DNA from: Bacteroides sp.
Lineage (GTDB): Bacteria; Bacteroidota; Bacteroidia; Bacteroidales; Muribaculaceae
Length of the DNA: 33,320 nt
Direction of reading: 5' to 3'
NCBI GenBank assembly: GCA_014802045.1
Contig: JAAVDA010000005.1
Location: 86,438 to 119,757, forward strand
Shown here piece after piece: positions 1 through 7,246 of this stretch (position 1 is its first letter; every line of letters begins with the position of its first letter). The notes below the pieces were generated by a model. That model was not told the origin of the DNA. It saw only the letters and a program-made list of their open reading frames with translations, and did not search any database. A program made the translations under genes and the position numbers.

Positions 1-223
1 CCGTCTGAAACGGCACCACGGTTACATGAGTCCCCGCAGGAAGCTTTTCTATCTCCTTGCGCAGAAATCCCTTGGTGTCGGCCCATATATCAGGCGCACC
101 GTTATAACCGGCCATTGATTTGGTGCAGTCGAGCACATATATATAGTTGCGGTCACGCTGTCCGTAGGCAGTGAATGCCAAAGCCACACACAGCATAATT
201 GCGTGAAGAAGTCTGTTTATCAT
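1..223 (-). CDS. Secreted von Willebrand A-domain protein, N-terminal part only
   Basis: The gene starts at the ATG whose complement is at 221-223 and reads leftward off the window, giving about 74 residues with no stop. Residues 1-21 form a signal peptide (short basic start, hydrophobic core, cut after about AYG). The following segment NYIYVLDCTKSMAGY is the first beta strand of a vWA fold with a MIDAS-like D-x-T-x-S metal site. Later residues (RKEIEKLPAGTHVTVVPF) fit the next helix and strand. The product is probably a periplasmic or surface-anchored vWA protein; its partner is unknown and the rest of the domain lies outside the window. A Bacteroidota promoter sits 29 bases upstream of the start codon. 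The family call is good; the function is not known. Confidence 0.75.
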   Translation of the reverse strand, partial: MINRLLHAIMLCVALAFTAYGQRDRNYIYVLDCTKSMAGYNGAPDIWADTKGFLRKEIEKLPAGTHVTVVPFQT

Positions 224-251
224 CTTTACACTGTTATCATGGTGTATTTGG

Positions 252-282
252 CAAAGTTAGGAAATTACTCCCTTACAGCCAA
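252..282 (-). promoter_or_regulatory. Promoter of the vWA-domain gene
   Basis: On the minus strand a TAACTTTG -7 box (252-259) is preceded after 20 bases by TTG (280-282). This matches the Bacteroidota housekeeping promoter. Transcription would start near 246, giving a leader of roughly 20-25 bases. Confidence 0.7.
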
Positions 283-436
283 CTTTTCCATGTGAAAATC
301 CCTTTCCCTAAATCACATTCCCCACCCAAAAATCCCCAAACAATCACCCCTACGCTGCATCAACCCCATCATCAGCATAAGAGATAAGATATTCACGAAT
401 GGGCAAATTAGCAGTTTTTCACTCCCTCCCTACCCC

Positions 437-444
437 TAACTTTG
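437..444 (+). promoter_or_regulatory. Promoter -7 box for an RNA gene
   Basis: TAACTTTG at 437-444 is a perfect Bacteroidota -7 box on the plus strand, with T-rich sequence (TTTTTC near 414-419) where the -33 element would lie. No credible open reading frame follows for 650 bases, so the promoter probably drives the structured RNA candidate that starts near 450. Confidence 0.6.
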
Positions 445-449
445 CATCC

Positions 450-700
450 GGAAACGCACCACACTCAGGCGATTACCCTCAGAGGAGGGAATCAGTGGAA
501 ACGCATGTTGGTAGGACGGACTCGTGAAAAACGGAAGCGACAACCCGCCCGCGGAACAGGCAGCGACCTTCCGAAGCGAACATTGACACACTTCCATCCC
601 CCCGAGGAATAATCTAAACGGAAACCCGAGAGATATCGGAAAATATCCGAGGACCTGACCGTACCCGCGATATGCAGATACGCTTAGGAGATGCGAAAAT
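450..700 (+). ncRNA. Candidate structured non-coding RNA, family not identified
   Basis: This stretch follows a good promoter, has no plausible gene on either strand and is rich in possible secondary structure. At 459-498 a nested hairpin can be drawn: CCAC/GTGG outside, GATT/AATC next, and CCCTC/GAGGG closing an AGAG tetraloop. Further on, TGTTG near 504 can pair with CGACA near 539, and CCGA/TCGG flanks a small loop near 628-641. GGAA-rich motifs (GGAAACGCA, CGGAAGCGACA, CCGAAGCGAACA) recur. I found no tmRNA tag, no RNase P core and no SRP domain IV loop. A Bacteroidales-specific RNA such as the Bacteroidales-1 (possible 6S-like) class is the comparison I would make first, but this is a guess. 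The 3' end is uncertain: no hairpin with a T tract was seen. Confidence 0.5.
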
Positions 701-709
701 GGTTGAAAT

Positions 710-738
710 CCCCACATGCGGCGGAGCGAAATGTGGGG
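710..738 (+). other. Strong hairpin between the RNA candidate and the dispersed repeat
   Basis: CCCCACAT (710-717) pairs perfectly with ATGTGGGG (731-738) across a 13-base loop. No T tract follows on either side, so it is not an obvious terminator. It may be the 3' domain of the upstream RNA or an outer module of the adjacent dispersed repeat. Bases 739-791 show nothing else I can interpret. Confidence 0.5.
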
Positions 739-791
739 TATGGAGCGTTGAAGCAGACGGAGCTTCTATTGCGACCATCATCTCCCATCTC

Positions 792-994
792 TAATTTCTC
801 ATTTCTCATTTCCCATTTTTCATTTCTCATTTTTAGATTTCCGCGGGTCAGCGCCTTCCGGCAGACACCACCGTCCACGCGATTGGGGAATCGCGGGCAA
901 AGCTGTCTCAGCACCGATCGTCGTGCGCCGACTTCCCGGACCTCACCCCCCCACTACACTGCATATATGCGTTGTCGGTTTGTCAAATTGTCGG
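792..994 (+). repeat. Dispersed repeat, left copy (heptamer array, core, hairpin, tail)
   Basis: Four parts are visible. Bases 792-835 are about six degenerate heptamers of the type ATTTCTC/ATTTCCC. Bases 841-946 are a GC-rich core that recurs almost unchanged, inverted, at 33143-33249. Bases 947-972 differ between copies but contain a self-complementary GCATATATGC here. Bases 973-994 (beginning TGTCGGTTTGTCAAATTG) are again shared. Open reading frames through the element are low-complexity and look spurious. It ends about 75 bases before the cas3 promoter. I do not know its family; it resembles a non-coding dispersed element rather than an insertion sequence, since no transposase is present. 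Confidence 0.75.
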
Positions 995-1064
995 ACCATA
1001 TATGCCAACTCCGCGGATGGCCGGGGAGTATGCTATTAGTTTTTAGGCCTCTTTTAAGCGTGAA

Positions 1065-1098
1065 CAAACGTTTGAAAGGGGCTTTTTTATTATCTTTG
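1065..1098 (+). promoter_or_regulatory. cas3 promoter with overlapping palindrome
   Basis: TATCTTTG at 1091-1098 is a Bacteroidota -7 box and TTTG at 1071-1074 is the best -33 candidate, though the 16-base gap is shorter than the usual 19-21. The -33 element is the right half of a perfect 10-base palindrome, CAAACGTTTG (1065-1074). Transcription would begin at about 1103-1106, at or next to the cas3 ATG, so the cas3 mRNA may be leaderless. Confidence 0.55.
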
Positions 1099-1105
1099 TG
1101 TCGTC

Positions 1106-3286
1106 ATGACACACACAACTGACCCTATCATCGCCCACCTTCTTTTCAAGGAAAACCAATGGCTGATTCAGACCAATGAAGACCATTCATCAGGGGTGGC
1201 CACTCTTGCTTCGCATTTTGCCGAATCGTTCGGCATGTCTGGCTGGGCACGACTTGCCGGTCTGCTCCATGACCGTGGAAAAGAAAAGGAAGATTTTCAG
1301 CGATATATACGCATCACTTCTGGCTATGATCTATCTGCCGGTCGCTACTCCGACAAGACTCACAGCATGATCGGGGCTGCCATTCTCCATCGCTTTGGCC
1401 GCGAAAAATCAATGGTTCTGGCTAATATCGTGGGCGGACATCATCGGGGGCTATACAATCTTGACGAGCTTGAAAAGATGCTTACCGAAACCATCGTTCC
1501 TGAGCAAATCAACCACTCACTCCCGACCGTGAGTCTGGAATCTCCTCCAAAAACACTTCGTTGCCAGGAGCTTCACCATCTCACCCGCATGCTTTTCTCA
1601 TGTCTTGTTGATGCCGACTGGCTCGACACTGAGAGATTCATGCAGCCTGATATAGCCTTGATGCGTGGCAAACATGACACTTTAGCTACGCTCTCGGAAA
1701 AACTCGACAGATATTGTCAGCGTTTTGAATCCGTTCCTGACACTCCTATCAACCGTCTTCGCACACGCATCCAGACTCTATGCCGTGAGGCTTCACATTT
1801 CGCCCCCGGCTTCTTTGACCTCACAGTACCCACCGGAGGGGGCAAAACCATAGCCTCGGTGATATGGGCTGTAAATCATGCTCTTGCTCATGGAAAAGAG
1901 AGAATCATTATTGCTATTCCATTCACGAGCATAATTGTTCAGACCGCGCGCATACTGCGCGACATATTCGGCGAAGCCAACGTAGTTGAGCATCATAGTG
2001 TGGTTGACGAAGAGACTGCCGGTGAAAATCAGCACACCAGACTCGCTTGTGAGAATTGGGATGCGCCTATTATCGTGACCACCAACGTTCAGTTGTTTGA
2101 GTCTATGTTCTCCAATCGCCCCGGCAAATGCCGCAAGCTTCACTCTCTCTGCCGGAGTGTGGTTATTCTTGACGAGGCGCAATCGCTCCCGCTCACTTTT
2201 CTTCAGCCCATTGTCGATGCGATGGCCACTTATGTGCGCCATTTCTCCCTGTCATTCCTTTTCTGCACAGCGAGTCAGCCTGTTCTTGACGGGATGCGCA
2301 AAGGGGAGGGAGCTGCGTATTTCAACGGCATCGATCCTCGGCAGATACGTCATATAATTCCCGGCTCCGAACTCCTTCATCATAAGCTTCGGAGGGTAAA
2401 CATCAATATGCCCCGGGAACGCATATCCATTGAATCTCTCGCAGGCGCGTTGAGCTGTCACGACAGAGTGCTTTGCATCGTAAACACGCGCCCGATTGCA
2501 GCCGAGATATTCAGCCACCTTCCGCCCGACAATAATAATATTCATCTTTCGCGCACCATGTGTTCGGCCCACATAGCGTGTGTGATTGGCGAGATCCGTC
2601 AGCGTCTCGCAGAGTCTGACCGTCCTGTGAGAGTCATCTCCACACAGCTTATAGAAGCCGGAGTCGATATTGACTTTCCGGTAGTCTACCGGCAGCTGGC
2701 CGGACTTGATTCCATACTTCAGGCCGCCGGGCGATGCAACCGTGAGGGACGTCTTCAGCAGTTAGGCACAACCCACGTGTTCGACCTCGAAAACACACCT
2801 CCTGCCTGCCATTGCAAATCGTCGGTCTATGCTTTGCGCGACATGCTCACAGCCAATCCTGAAAGCGACTGGTTTGCTCCGGAAGTCATGACAGAGTTTT
2901 ACACAAAGCTATACTCAAAGACCCGCTCATTTGATATTGCTGGCATTGCAGGCCTTGTAGCATCTCCCACCGAAATAGGCTATGAAAGCATATCCGATGG
3001 TTTCCGTCTGATAGATGATCATGGCAAGGCGGTGATTGTCAACTATGGAGCTGCTCCTGAGCTCATAGAGCAGCTCCGTCAGTATGGCCCGAGCTTGTCT
3101 CTCACAAGAAAACTCGCCCTCTACACAGTGAGTGTGAGCCAACACCAGTTCAAGGAGTTTGACCGTGCAGGTCTGATAGACCGTCCTTGCGAGGGATTTT
3201 TCTATATTCCCCTCCGCGATCAGTACGACGATAGCATAGGTCTCAAAGTCAATAACGAATATCTCGAACAGTCTTTTATATTATAA
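1106..3286 (+). CDS. cas3: CRISPR-associated helicase-nuclease Cas3 (type I-C)
   Basis: Cas3 is recruited by target-bound Cascade, unwinds the DNA and degrades it with its HD nuclease. The 726 residues show both halves in the usual order. The HD domain has H27, the H55-D56 pair in LLHDRGK, and histidines in GGHHRGL near residue 113. The helicase has Walker A (PTGGGKT, about 242-248), a DEAQ box (LDEAQSLP, about 355-362) and motif VI (QAAGRCNREGR, about 537-547). Length is typical of a fused HD-helicase Cas3. The ATG at 1106 was chosen because it places the first HD histidine at a normal distance and lies just after the promoter. Unusually, cas3 is not next to the other cas genes: it faces the other way, 8.8 kb from cas2, and sits directly upstream of gldE. 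Nothing in the reading frame suggests inactivation. Confidence 0.95.
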   Translation: MTHTTDPIIAHLLFKENQWLIQTNEDHSSGVATLASHFAESFGMSGWARLAGLLHDRGKEKEDFQRYIRITSGYDLSAGRYSDKTHSMIGAAILHRFGREKSMVLANIVGGHHRGLYNLDELEKMLTETIVPEQINHSLPTVSLESPPKTLRCQELHHLTRMLFSCLVDADWLDTERFMQPDIALMRGKHDTLATLSEKLDRYCQRFESVPDTPINRLRTRIQTLCREASHFAPGFFDLTVPTGGGKTIASVIWAVNHALAHGKERIIIAIPFTSIIVQTARILRDIFGEANVVEHHSVVDEETAGENQHTRLACENWDAPIIVTTNVQLFESMFSNRPGKCRKLHSLCRSVVILDEAQSLPLTFLQPIVDAMATYVRHFSLSFLFCTASQPVLDGMRKGEGAAYFNGIDPRQIRHIIPGSELLHHKLRRVNINMPRERISIESLAGALSCHDRVLCIVNTRPIAAEIFSHLPPDNNNIHLSRTMCSAHIACVIGEIRQRLAESDRPVRVISTQLIEAGVDIDFPVVYRQLAGLDSILQAAGRCNREGRLQQLGTTHVFDLENTPPACHCKSSVYALRDMLTANPESDWFAPEVMTEFYTKLYSKTRSFDIAGIAGLVASPTEIGYESISDGFRLIDDHGKAVIVNYGAAPELIEQLRQYGPSLSLTRKLALYTVSVSQHQFKEFDRAGLIDRPCEGFFYIPLRDQYDDSIGLKVNNEYLEQSFIL

Positions 3287-3364
3287 TCACTCTCCGATTC
3301 CGGCGATGTGCTGCTGATTGAATCAGATGGATTGAATTTGGTTGGGCGGATGGGGATTTTTTTG

Positions 3365-3372
3365 TAACTTTG
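3365..3372 (+). promoter_or_regulatory. Promoter of the gldE-gldD-PPTase operon
   Basis: TAACTTTG at 3365-3372 is a perfect -7 box, with TTGG near 3340 as a possible -33 element. It would give a leader of about 50 bases before gldE. A second TAACTTTG at 3425-3432 overlaps the chosen gldE start codon and is probably coincidental, because no good alternative start lies downstream. Confidence 0.55.
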
Positions 3373-3429
3373 CGCCTCGTGTTGCAGCCTTATAGACTGA
3401 GCCGTATTGTTTAACCAACTTTTATAACT

Positions 3430-4788
3430 TTGGACACAGATCCTTTACCGGTCGCCGACAGCATAGCTGCTATATGGTCGGCGATAACTCTTAGTCTCCC
3501 CGTCTCTTTTGGTCTTAGTCAGGCCATTGCTCTGGCGTGCGCCGTTCTCGCTCTTGTCATATCCGGCTTTGTGTCGGGTAGTGAAATCGCATATTTTTCT
3601 CTCACCCCCGAACAGTGCGACGAACTTGAGAACACTCCCAAGGGAGCAACGGTGATGAGCATGGTCACCAAGCCAGAGAAACTTCTTGCCACGATTCTCA
3701 TTGCCAACAATCTTGTCAATGTGACAATCGTTATCCTCTGTAATTTTGCGCTGGGGCCGATATTTGAGGGTATGAGCGCATTGCTCAGTTTTATTCTTCA
3801 GACTGTCATACTCACGTTCCTGATTCTGCTTTTCGGCGAGATTCTGCCGAAGCTGGTGGCAAATTCCAACAATATGCGATGGGTGCGCTGGTCTGCCGGC
3901 GCTGTAAAGGCACTGATGACAGTGTTTAGCCCGGTGTCTGCTCTGCTGGTCAGAAGTTCGGGTATAGTCAATCGTGTTGTCACCAAGCAAGAGCATGACG
4001 TGACCCCCGAAGAGCTTTCGCAGGCTCTGGAAATCACCGATGTAAAGGCCGGAGATGAAAAGGAGATGCTTGAGGGTATTCTTAAATTCGGAGACACGAC
4101 TGCCGATGAAGTCATGACTCCGAGAGTCGATATGACTTGTCTGGATGTGGCCGACACGTTTGACGATGTGATGAAGGTGGTGACAGAGAGCGGCTACTCG
4201 CGTCTGCCTGTGTGTGACGGCACTCAAGACAATATCACCGGTGTGCTCTATTCGCGCGACCTTCTTCCATATATCGGCAAAGCCGACGCCGACTTCGATT
4301 GGCGCAAGCTTTTGCGTGAACCTTACTTTGTGCCTGAATCAAGAATGATTGACGACCTTCTTGAGGATTTCCGCCGCCGGCGCATCCACATGGCTATTGT
4401 TATCGACGAGTTCGGTGGCACTCAGGGACTGGTCACTATGGAAGATGTGCTTGAGGAGATTGTGGGTGATATCAACGACGAGTATGATGATGAAGAGAAG
4501 ACATACCGCCGTCTGCCCGACGATACGTTTATATTCGAGGGCAAGACCCTGCTCGGCGATTTCTTCAGGGTCACAGGTCTCGATGAGGAGGATTATGCCG
4601 ATGTGGCAGCCGACTGTGAGACTCTCGCGGGGATGCTTCTGGCTATAAAGGGAGATTTTCCGAAAGAGAAAGAGCCATTGGTCTATGGCCGGTGTCGTTT
4701 CCTGATTCTTGACATTTCGGGTCATCGCATTGCCAGCGTACGCGTTAAGGTGATGCACGAGAACCAGACGGATATACCTTTGCGGTGA
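3430..4788 (+). CDS. gldE: GldE-like CNNM/CBS/CorC membrane protein
   Basis: This 452-residue protein has the HlyC/CorC architecture: an N-terminal CNNM (DUF21) membrane domain with hydrophobic helices at about 22-48, 85-110 and 115-140 and the family motif SGSEIAYFSL; a CBS pair at about 225-350 (MTPRVDMTCLD and the second-CBS motif AIVIDEFGGTQGLVTMEDVL); and a C-terminal CorC_HlyC domain. In Bacteroidota this protein next to GldD is GldE, associated with gliding and type IX secretion; CNNM relatives transport or sense divalent cations. The start is a TTG, chosen because an in-frame stop lies at 3412 and no ATG lies near the expected N-terminus. It overlaps gldD by four bases (GTGA), which indicates translational coupling. 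Whether it acts in motility or only in envelope function in this gut-type organism is not known. Confidence 0.88.
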   Translation: MDTDPLPVADSIAAIWSAITLSLPVSFGLSQAIALACAVLALVISGFVSGSEIAYFSLTPEQCDELENTPKGATVMSMVTKPEKLLATILIANNLVNVTIVILCNFALGPIFEGMSALLSFILQTVILTFLILLFGEILPKLVANSNNMRWVRWSAGAVKALMTVFSPVSALLVRSSGIVNRVVTKQEHDVTPEELSQALEITDVKAGDEKEMLEGILKFGDTTADEVMTPRVDMTCLDVADTFDDVMKVVTESGYSRLPVCDGTQDNITGVLYSRDLLPYIGKADADFDWRKLLREPYFVPESRMIDDLLEDFRRRRIHMAIVIDEFGGTQGLVTMEDVLEEIVGDINDEYDDEEKTYRRLPDDTFIFEGKTLLGDFFRVTGLDEEDYADVAADCETLAGMLLAIKGDFPKEKEPLVYGRCRFLILDISGHRIASVRVKVMHENQTDIPLR

Positions 4789-5360
4789 GAACAATAGTGG
4801 TGTTCGCTCTGCTCCTCTTCATTGCATCGTGTGGTGGCAGGAAGGATGTGAGTGTGCCCCGTCCTTATGCGTGGCCGAGAATAGAGGTTTATCCCGACAG
4901 CATGGTGCCGGTAGCCGGTGTGCCGATTCGGTGGATGGCCAATTACAGTGCGCAATCCGAAATTAAAAGCCTGCTATCCGGAAGCGCATGGGCCGACATC
5001 AGATACCCCGCCTATCATGCCACTCTGTTTCTGACATTCATATGCGACAAGTCAGATGCACTCGACAGTGTAATGGCCAACCGCCGTTCGAGAATCGCCG
5101 TCAACCTTGGCGATACTCCGGCCACATTTGAAGAGGTGGTCAGTTCAGACAGACAGTTTAGGTCAGAGCTGATTACTGCAACCGGCCTCACACCCTCTCC
5201 TTTGCAATTTGTGTCGCGCGGTGAGCATGCGGTTGTTGCGGGGACTCTGTTTTTCGACATACCTCCGGTGGCCTACGACTCGGTGCGTCCTGTCATCAAT
5301 GCTTTGCGTATAGAGATTGTCCGTGCGTTGAAATCCATGGAATATGAAACTGATATTTGA
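4785..5360 (+). CDS. gldD: GldD-like lipoprotein
   Basis: The 191-residue product starts with a GTG inside the gldE stop. Residues 1-16 are a lipoprotein signal (LLLFIASCGG, lipidated Cys16). The mature part begins PRPYAWPRIEVYPD, and has the WADIRYPAYHATLFLTF segment that I associate with GldD. GldD is a lipoprotein required for gliding and type IX secretion in Flavobacterium; the adjacent gldE and the downstream phosphopantetheinyl transferase reproduce the gene order I know from that phylum. Family assignment rests on this order, on size and on remembered motif similarity. Its 3' end overlaps the next gene by 17 bases. Confidence 0.8.
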   Translation: MRTIVVFALLLFIASCGGRKDVSVPRPYAWPRIEVYPDSMVPVAGVPIRWMANYSAQSEIKSLLSGSAWADIRYPAYHATLFLTFICDKSDALDSVMANRRSRIAVNLGDTPATFEEVVSSDRQFRSELITATGLTPSPLQFVSRGEHAVVAGTLFFDIPPVAYDSVRPVINALRIEIVRALKSMEYETDI

Positions 5361-5898
5361 ATTAGATAATATCAAAATATGGGGTGAGGAAATCTGCCTG
5401 CAACCCGACGAGCCGATGCGTGCGGCCGAACAACGGACTGCGGCAGAAATGGTTCGGAGCATTTTTGGGCCGGACTTTGCAATAGATCATAATACCGATG
5501 GTGCCCCCGAGGTCCACGGCACCGGTGCTGAGATTTCCGTGAGTCATGGAGCCGGAATGGTAATAATTGCAGTCGCTCCGGAGGGACATCATATAGGTGT
5601 GGACATCGAAGCTCCCAGACCGCAGTTGCAGCGGGTGGCACGGCGTTTTGTGTCGGCTGATGATTCAGCTTCTCTCTCATTGTTGCAACTCTGGACCGGA
5701 AAAGAAGCAGCATTTAAGGCTGCCGGAATAAGCGGACTCTATATCTCTGACATCCCTATTACCGGCAGCGGCAACTCGGCAGTGGCTCATCTGCCCGACG
5801 GCAGATTGCTGTCAGTTCACTACCATGACATGCCTGAAAGGAGCCTTATTGCGCTTGCTGAGGGAGGGGACGGCTCGCCCGCAGGAAGTAAACCATAA
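5344..5898 (+). CDS. 4'-phosphopantetheinyl transferase family protein (Sfp-like)
   Basis: Enzymes of this family move 4'-phosphopantetheine from CoA to a serine of a carrier protein. The 184 residues contain the diagnostic motifs in order: ISVSHGAG (about 64-71), GVDIEAPRP (about 85-93, with magnesium-binding D87 and E89) and LWTGKEAAFKAAG (about 116-128, with K120 and E121). The ATG at 5344 lies inside the end of gldD, so the three genes gldE-gldD-PPTase are probably co-transcribed and coupled. The C-terminal 18 codons overlap, antisense, the end of the MATE gene. The carrier protein it serves is not visible here; it could be the fatty-acid ACP. Confidence 0.88.
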   Translation: MKLIFELDNIKIWGEEICLQPDEPMRAAEQRTAAEMVRSIFGPDFAIDHNTDGAPEVHGTGAEISVSHGAGMVIIAVAPEGHHIGVDIEAPRPQLQRVARRFVSADDSASLSLLQLWTGKEAAFKAAGISGLYISDIPITGSGNSAVAHLPDGRLLSVHYHDMPERSLIALAEGGDGSPAGSKP

Positions 5899-7195
5899 AC
5901 AGGGCGGCCGCTATAAAGAGCGACACAGAAAAACTCAACACAATTCCATATATTCCGAGTTCAAGCGGGAAAGCAAGAATATATGTGGCGGGGAGTCCAA
6001 TCACCACATAGCTCACAAAAGCAATCCATATCATGGGCATCACCTGCGATGTGCCTCTCAGAGCATTGGCGAAATTTATCTGGGTGGCGTCGCCGTATTG
6101 ATAAATGACCAGAGGCACTATCAGCGACAATCCGGCAGCAAGCACGGCCGGGTCATTGGTAAACTGCCTGAGGAGGTCGGGCCCGAAAAATACAAACACG
6201 GCCGACGACATGGTGGCTAGCACAAGCAGAATTTTATATCCTGCAAATGCAGTATGGCGCATGCCTTTCGAATCGCCTGTGCCGGCGGCATTACTCACAA
6301 CCACCGATACGGCGGCAGCCATACTGTAGTACACGCAGAATCCGAGAGTGCCGAGTATCACCGTGACTTGGAATGCCGCAAGCGACACAGCATCTATCCA
6401 CCCGGCCATTATTGCCGCCGCAGAGAAAGAGCCCGATTCAAAAGTCATCTGCAATGCGACCGGCCATGATGTGCGGCTCACCTGACTCATGCATCGTCCT
6501 GTGAAACCGCCTTCGCGGAAACCAAGTTTATACTCCCTATAATCTTTTTTGCAGAAAAACACTACAATTATTGCAATCGGGCATACTAGCCTTGCAATTA
6601 GTGTAGACAGTCCGGCACCAGTCAGTCCGAGTTCCGGACACCCCCAATTGCCGTAGATAAGCAGCCAGTTGCCGAAAATATTCAGAGCATTGGCCGAAAG
6701 GATTATCCACATCGGCATGCGTGTGCGATTGATAGCATAAGCCCACTGAGCGAAAACATTGAACACCGCCACCGGTATGATTCCTGTAAGATATATGACA
6801 TAGTATGGTCTGATGAGCGGAAGCAATTCCTCCGGCTGCCCCATACGATGGAGATTGAAATATACTATTGTCATTATTGCGGTGATGCCAAGCGCAAAAA
6901 ATATATTGAGCAGCAAACCGTTGCGCAGCATCATTCCGATGGCCTTATATCTCCCCTGGGTGAATAGCGATCCAATGAGCGGAGTGAGGCCGTAGGTAAA
7001 CCCAACGCTTGCGAATATGCACACATTGAAAAGATTATTTACAAACGACGCGGAAGCAAGTGATTCGGTAGAATATAATCCCACCATCTTAGTATCGGCA
7101 AATCCCACAATAATCATCCCGATCTGCCCAATCAGAATAGGCAGACCGAGACGGATTATACGCAGATATATCGAAAATCGGGAAGTCTTTGGCAT
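5846..7195 (-). CDS. MATE-family multidrug/Na+ antiporter
   Basis: MATE proteins export cationic drugs or metabolites in exchange for Na+ or H+. The 449 residues form about twelve hydrophobic helices from IRLGLPILIGQIGMIIVGFADTK-type sequence at the N-terminus (typical MATE helix 1 with the Asp-containing turn) to the C-terminal FLRA tail, with the internal two-fold repeat of the family. An upstream in-frame start at 7234 exists, but I chose the ATG at 7195 because the promoter's -7 box lies at 7204-7211, inside the longer frame, and because the shorter protein begins normally (MPKTSRF). The mRNA would then have almost no leader. The 3' end overlaps the PPTase gene convergently by 53 bases. 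Substrate cannot be told. Confidence 0.9.
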   Translation of the reverse strand: MPKTSRFSIYLRIIRLGLPILIGQIGMIIVGFADTKMVGLYSTESLASASFVNNLFNVCIFASVGFTYGLTPLIGSLFTQGRYKAIGMMLRNGLLLNIFFALGITAIMTIVYFNLHRMGQPEELLPLIRPYYVIYLTGIIPVAVFNVFAQWAYAINRTRMPMWIILSANALNIFGNWLLIYGNWGCPELGLTGAGLSTLIARLVCPIAIIVVFFCKKDYREYKLGFREGGFTGRCMSQVSRTSWPVALQMTFESGSFSAAAIMAGWIDAVSLAAFQVTVILGTLGFCVYYSMAAAVSVVVSNAAGTGDSKGMRHTAFAGYKILLVLATMSSAVFVFFGPDLLRQFTNDPAVLAAGLSLIVPLVIYQYGDATQINFANALRGTSQVMPMIWIAFVSYVVIGLPATYILAFPLELGIYGIVLSFSVSLFIAAALFMVYFLRASRPLPQQAQ

Positions 7196-7203
7196 AGCGG
7201 ATG

Positions 7204-7236
7204 CAAAGGTACAAAAACTCCCTCTACCTCCCAAAA
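7204..7236 (-). promoter_or_regulatory. Promoter of the MATE gene
   Basis: On the minus strand TACCTTTG (7204-7211) is preceded after 20 bases by TTTTG (7232-7236). The spacing is canonical. The -7 box ends nine bases before the ATG, so the transcript is leaderless or nearly so, and this decides the start chosen for the MATE gene. Confidence 0.7.
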
Positions 7237-7246
7237 TCCTACGCCT

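Noticed and set aside
450-700. RNase P RNA, tmRNA or SRP RNA
   Set aside because: The conserved cores of these RNAs (such as GAGGAAAGTCC for RNase P) and a tmRNA tag frame were looked for and not seen on either strand.
436-717. Open frame of 93 codons on the minus strand (MWGFQPFSHLL...)
   Set aside because: It runs through the RNA candidate and hairpin, has no start context or domain, and its composition is that of a structured non-coding region.
691-1122. Open frame of 143 codons on the plus strand across the repeat into cas3
   Set aside because: It reads through heptamer repeats and the dispersed core, gives low-complexity sequence and overlaps the cas3 promoter and start.
3425-3432. A second gldE promoter overlapping the start codon
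   Set aside because: It would require a start codon further downstream, but none is suitable before the first membrane helix.
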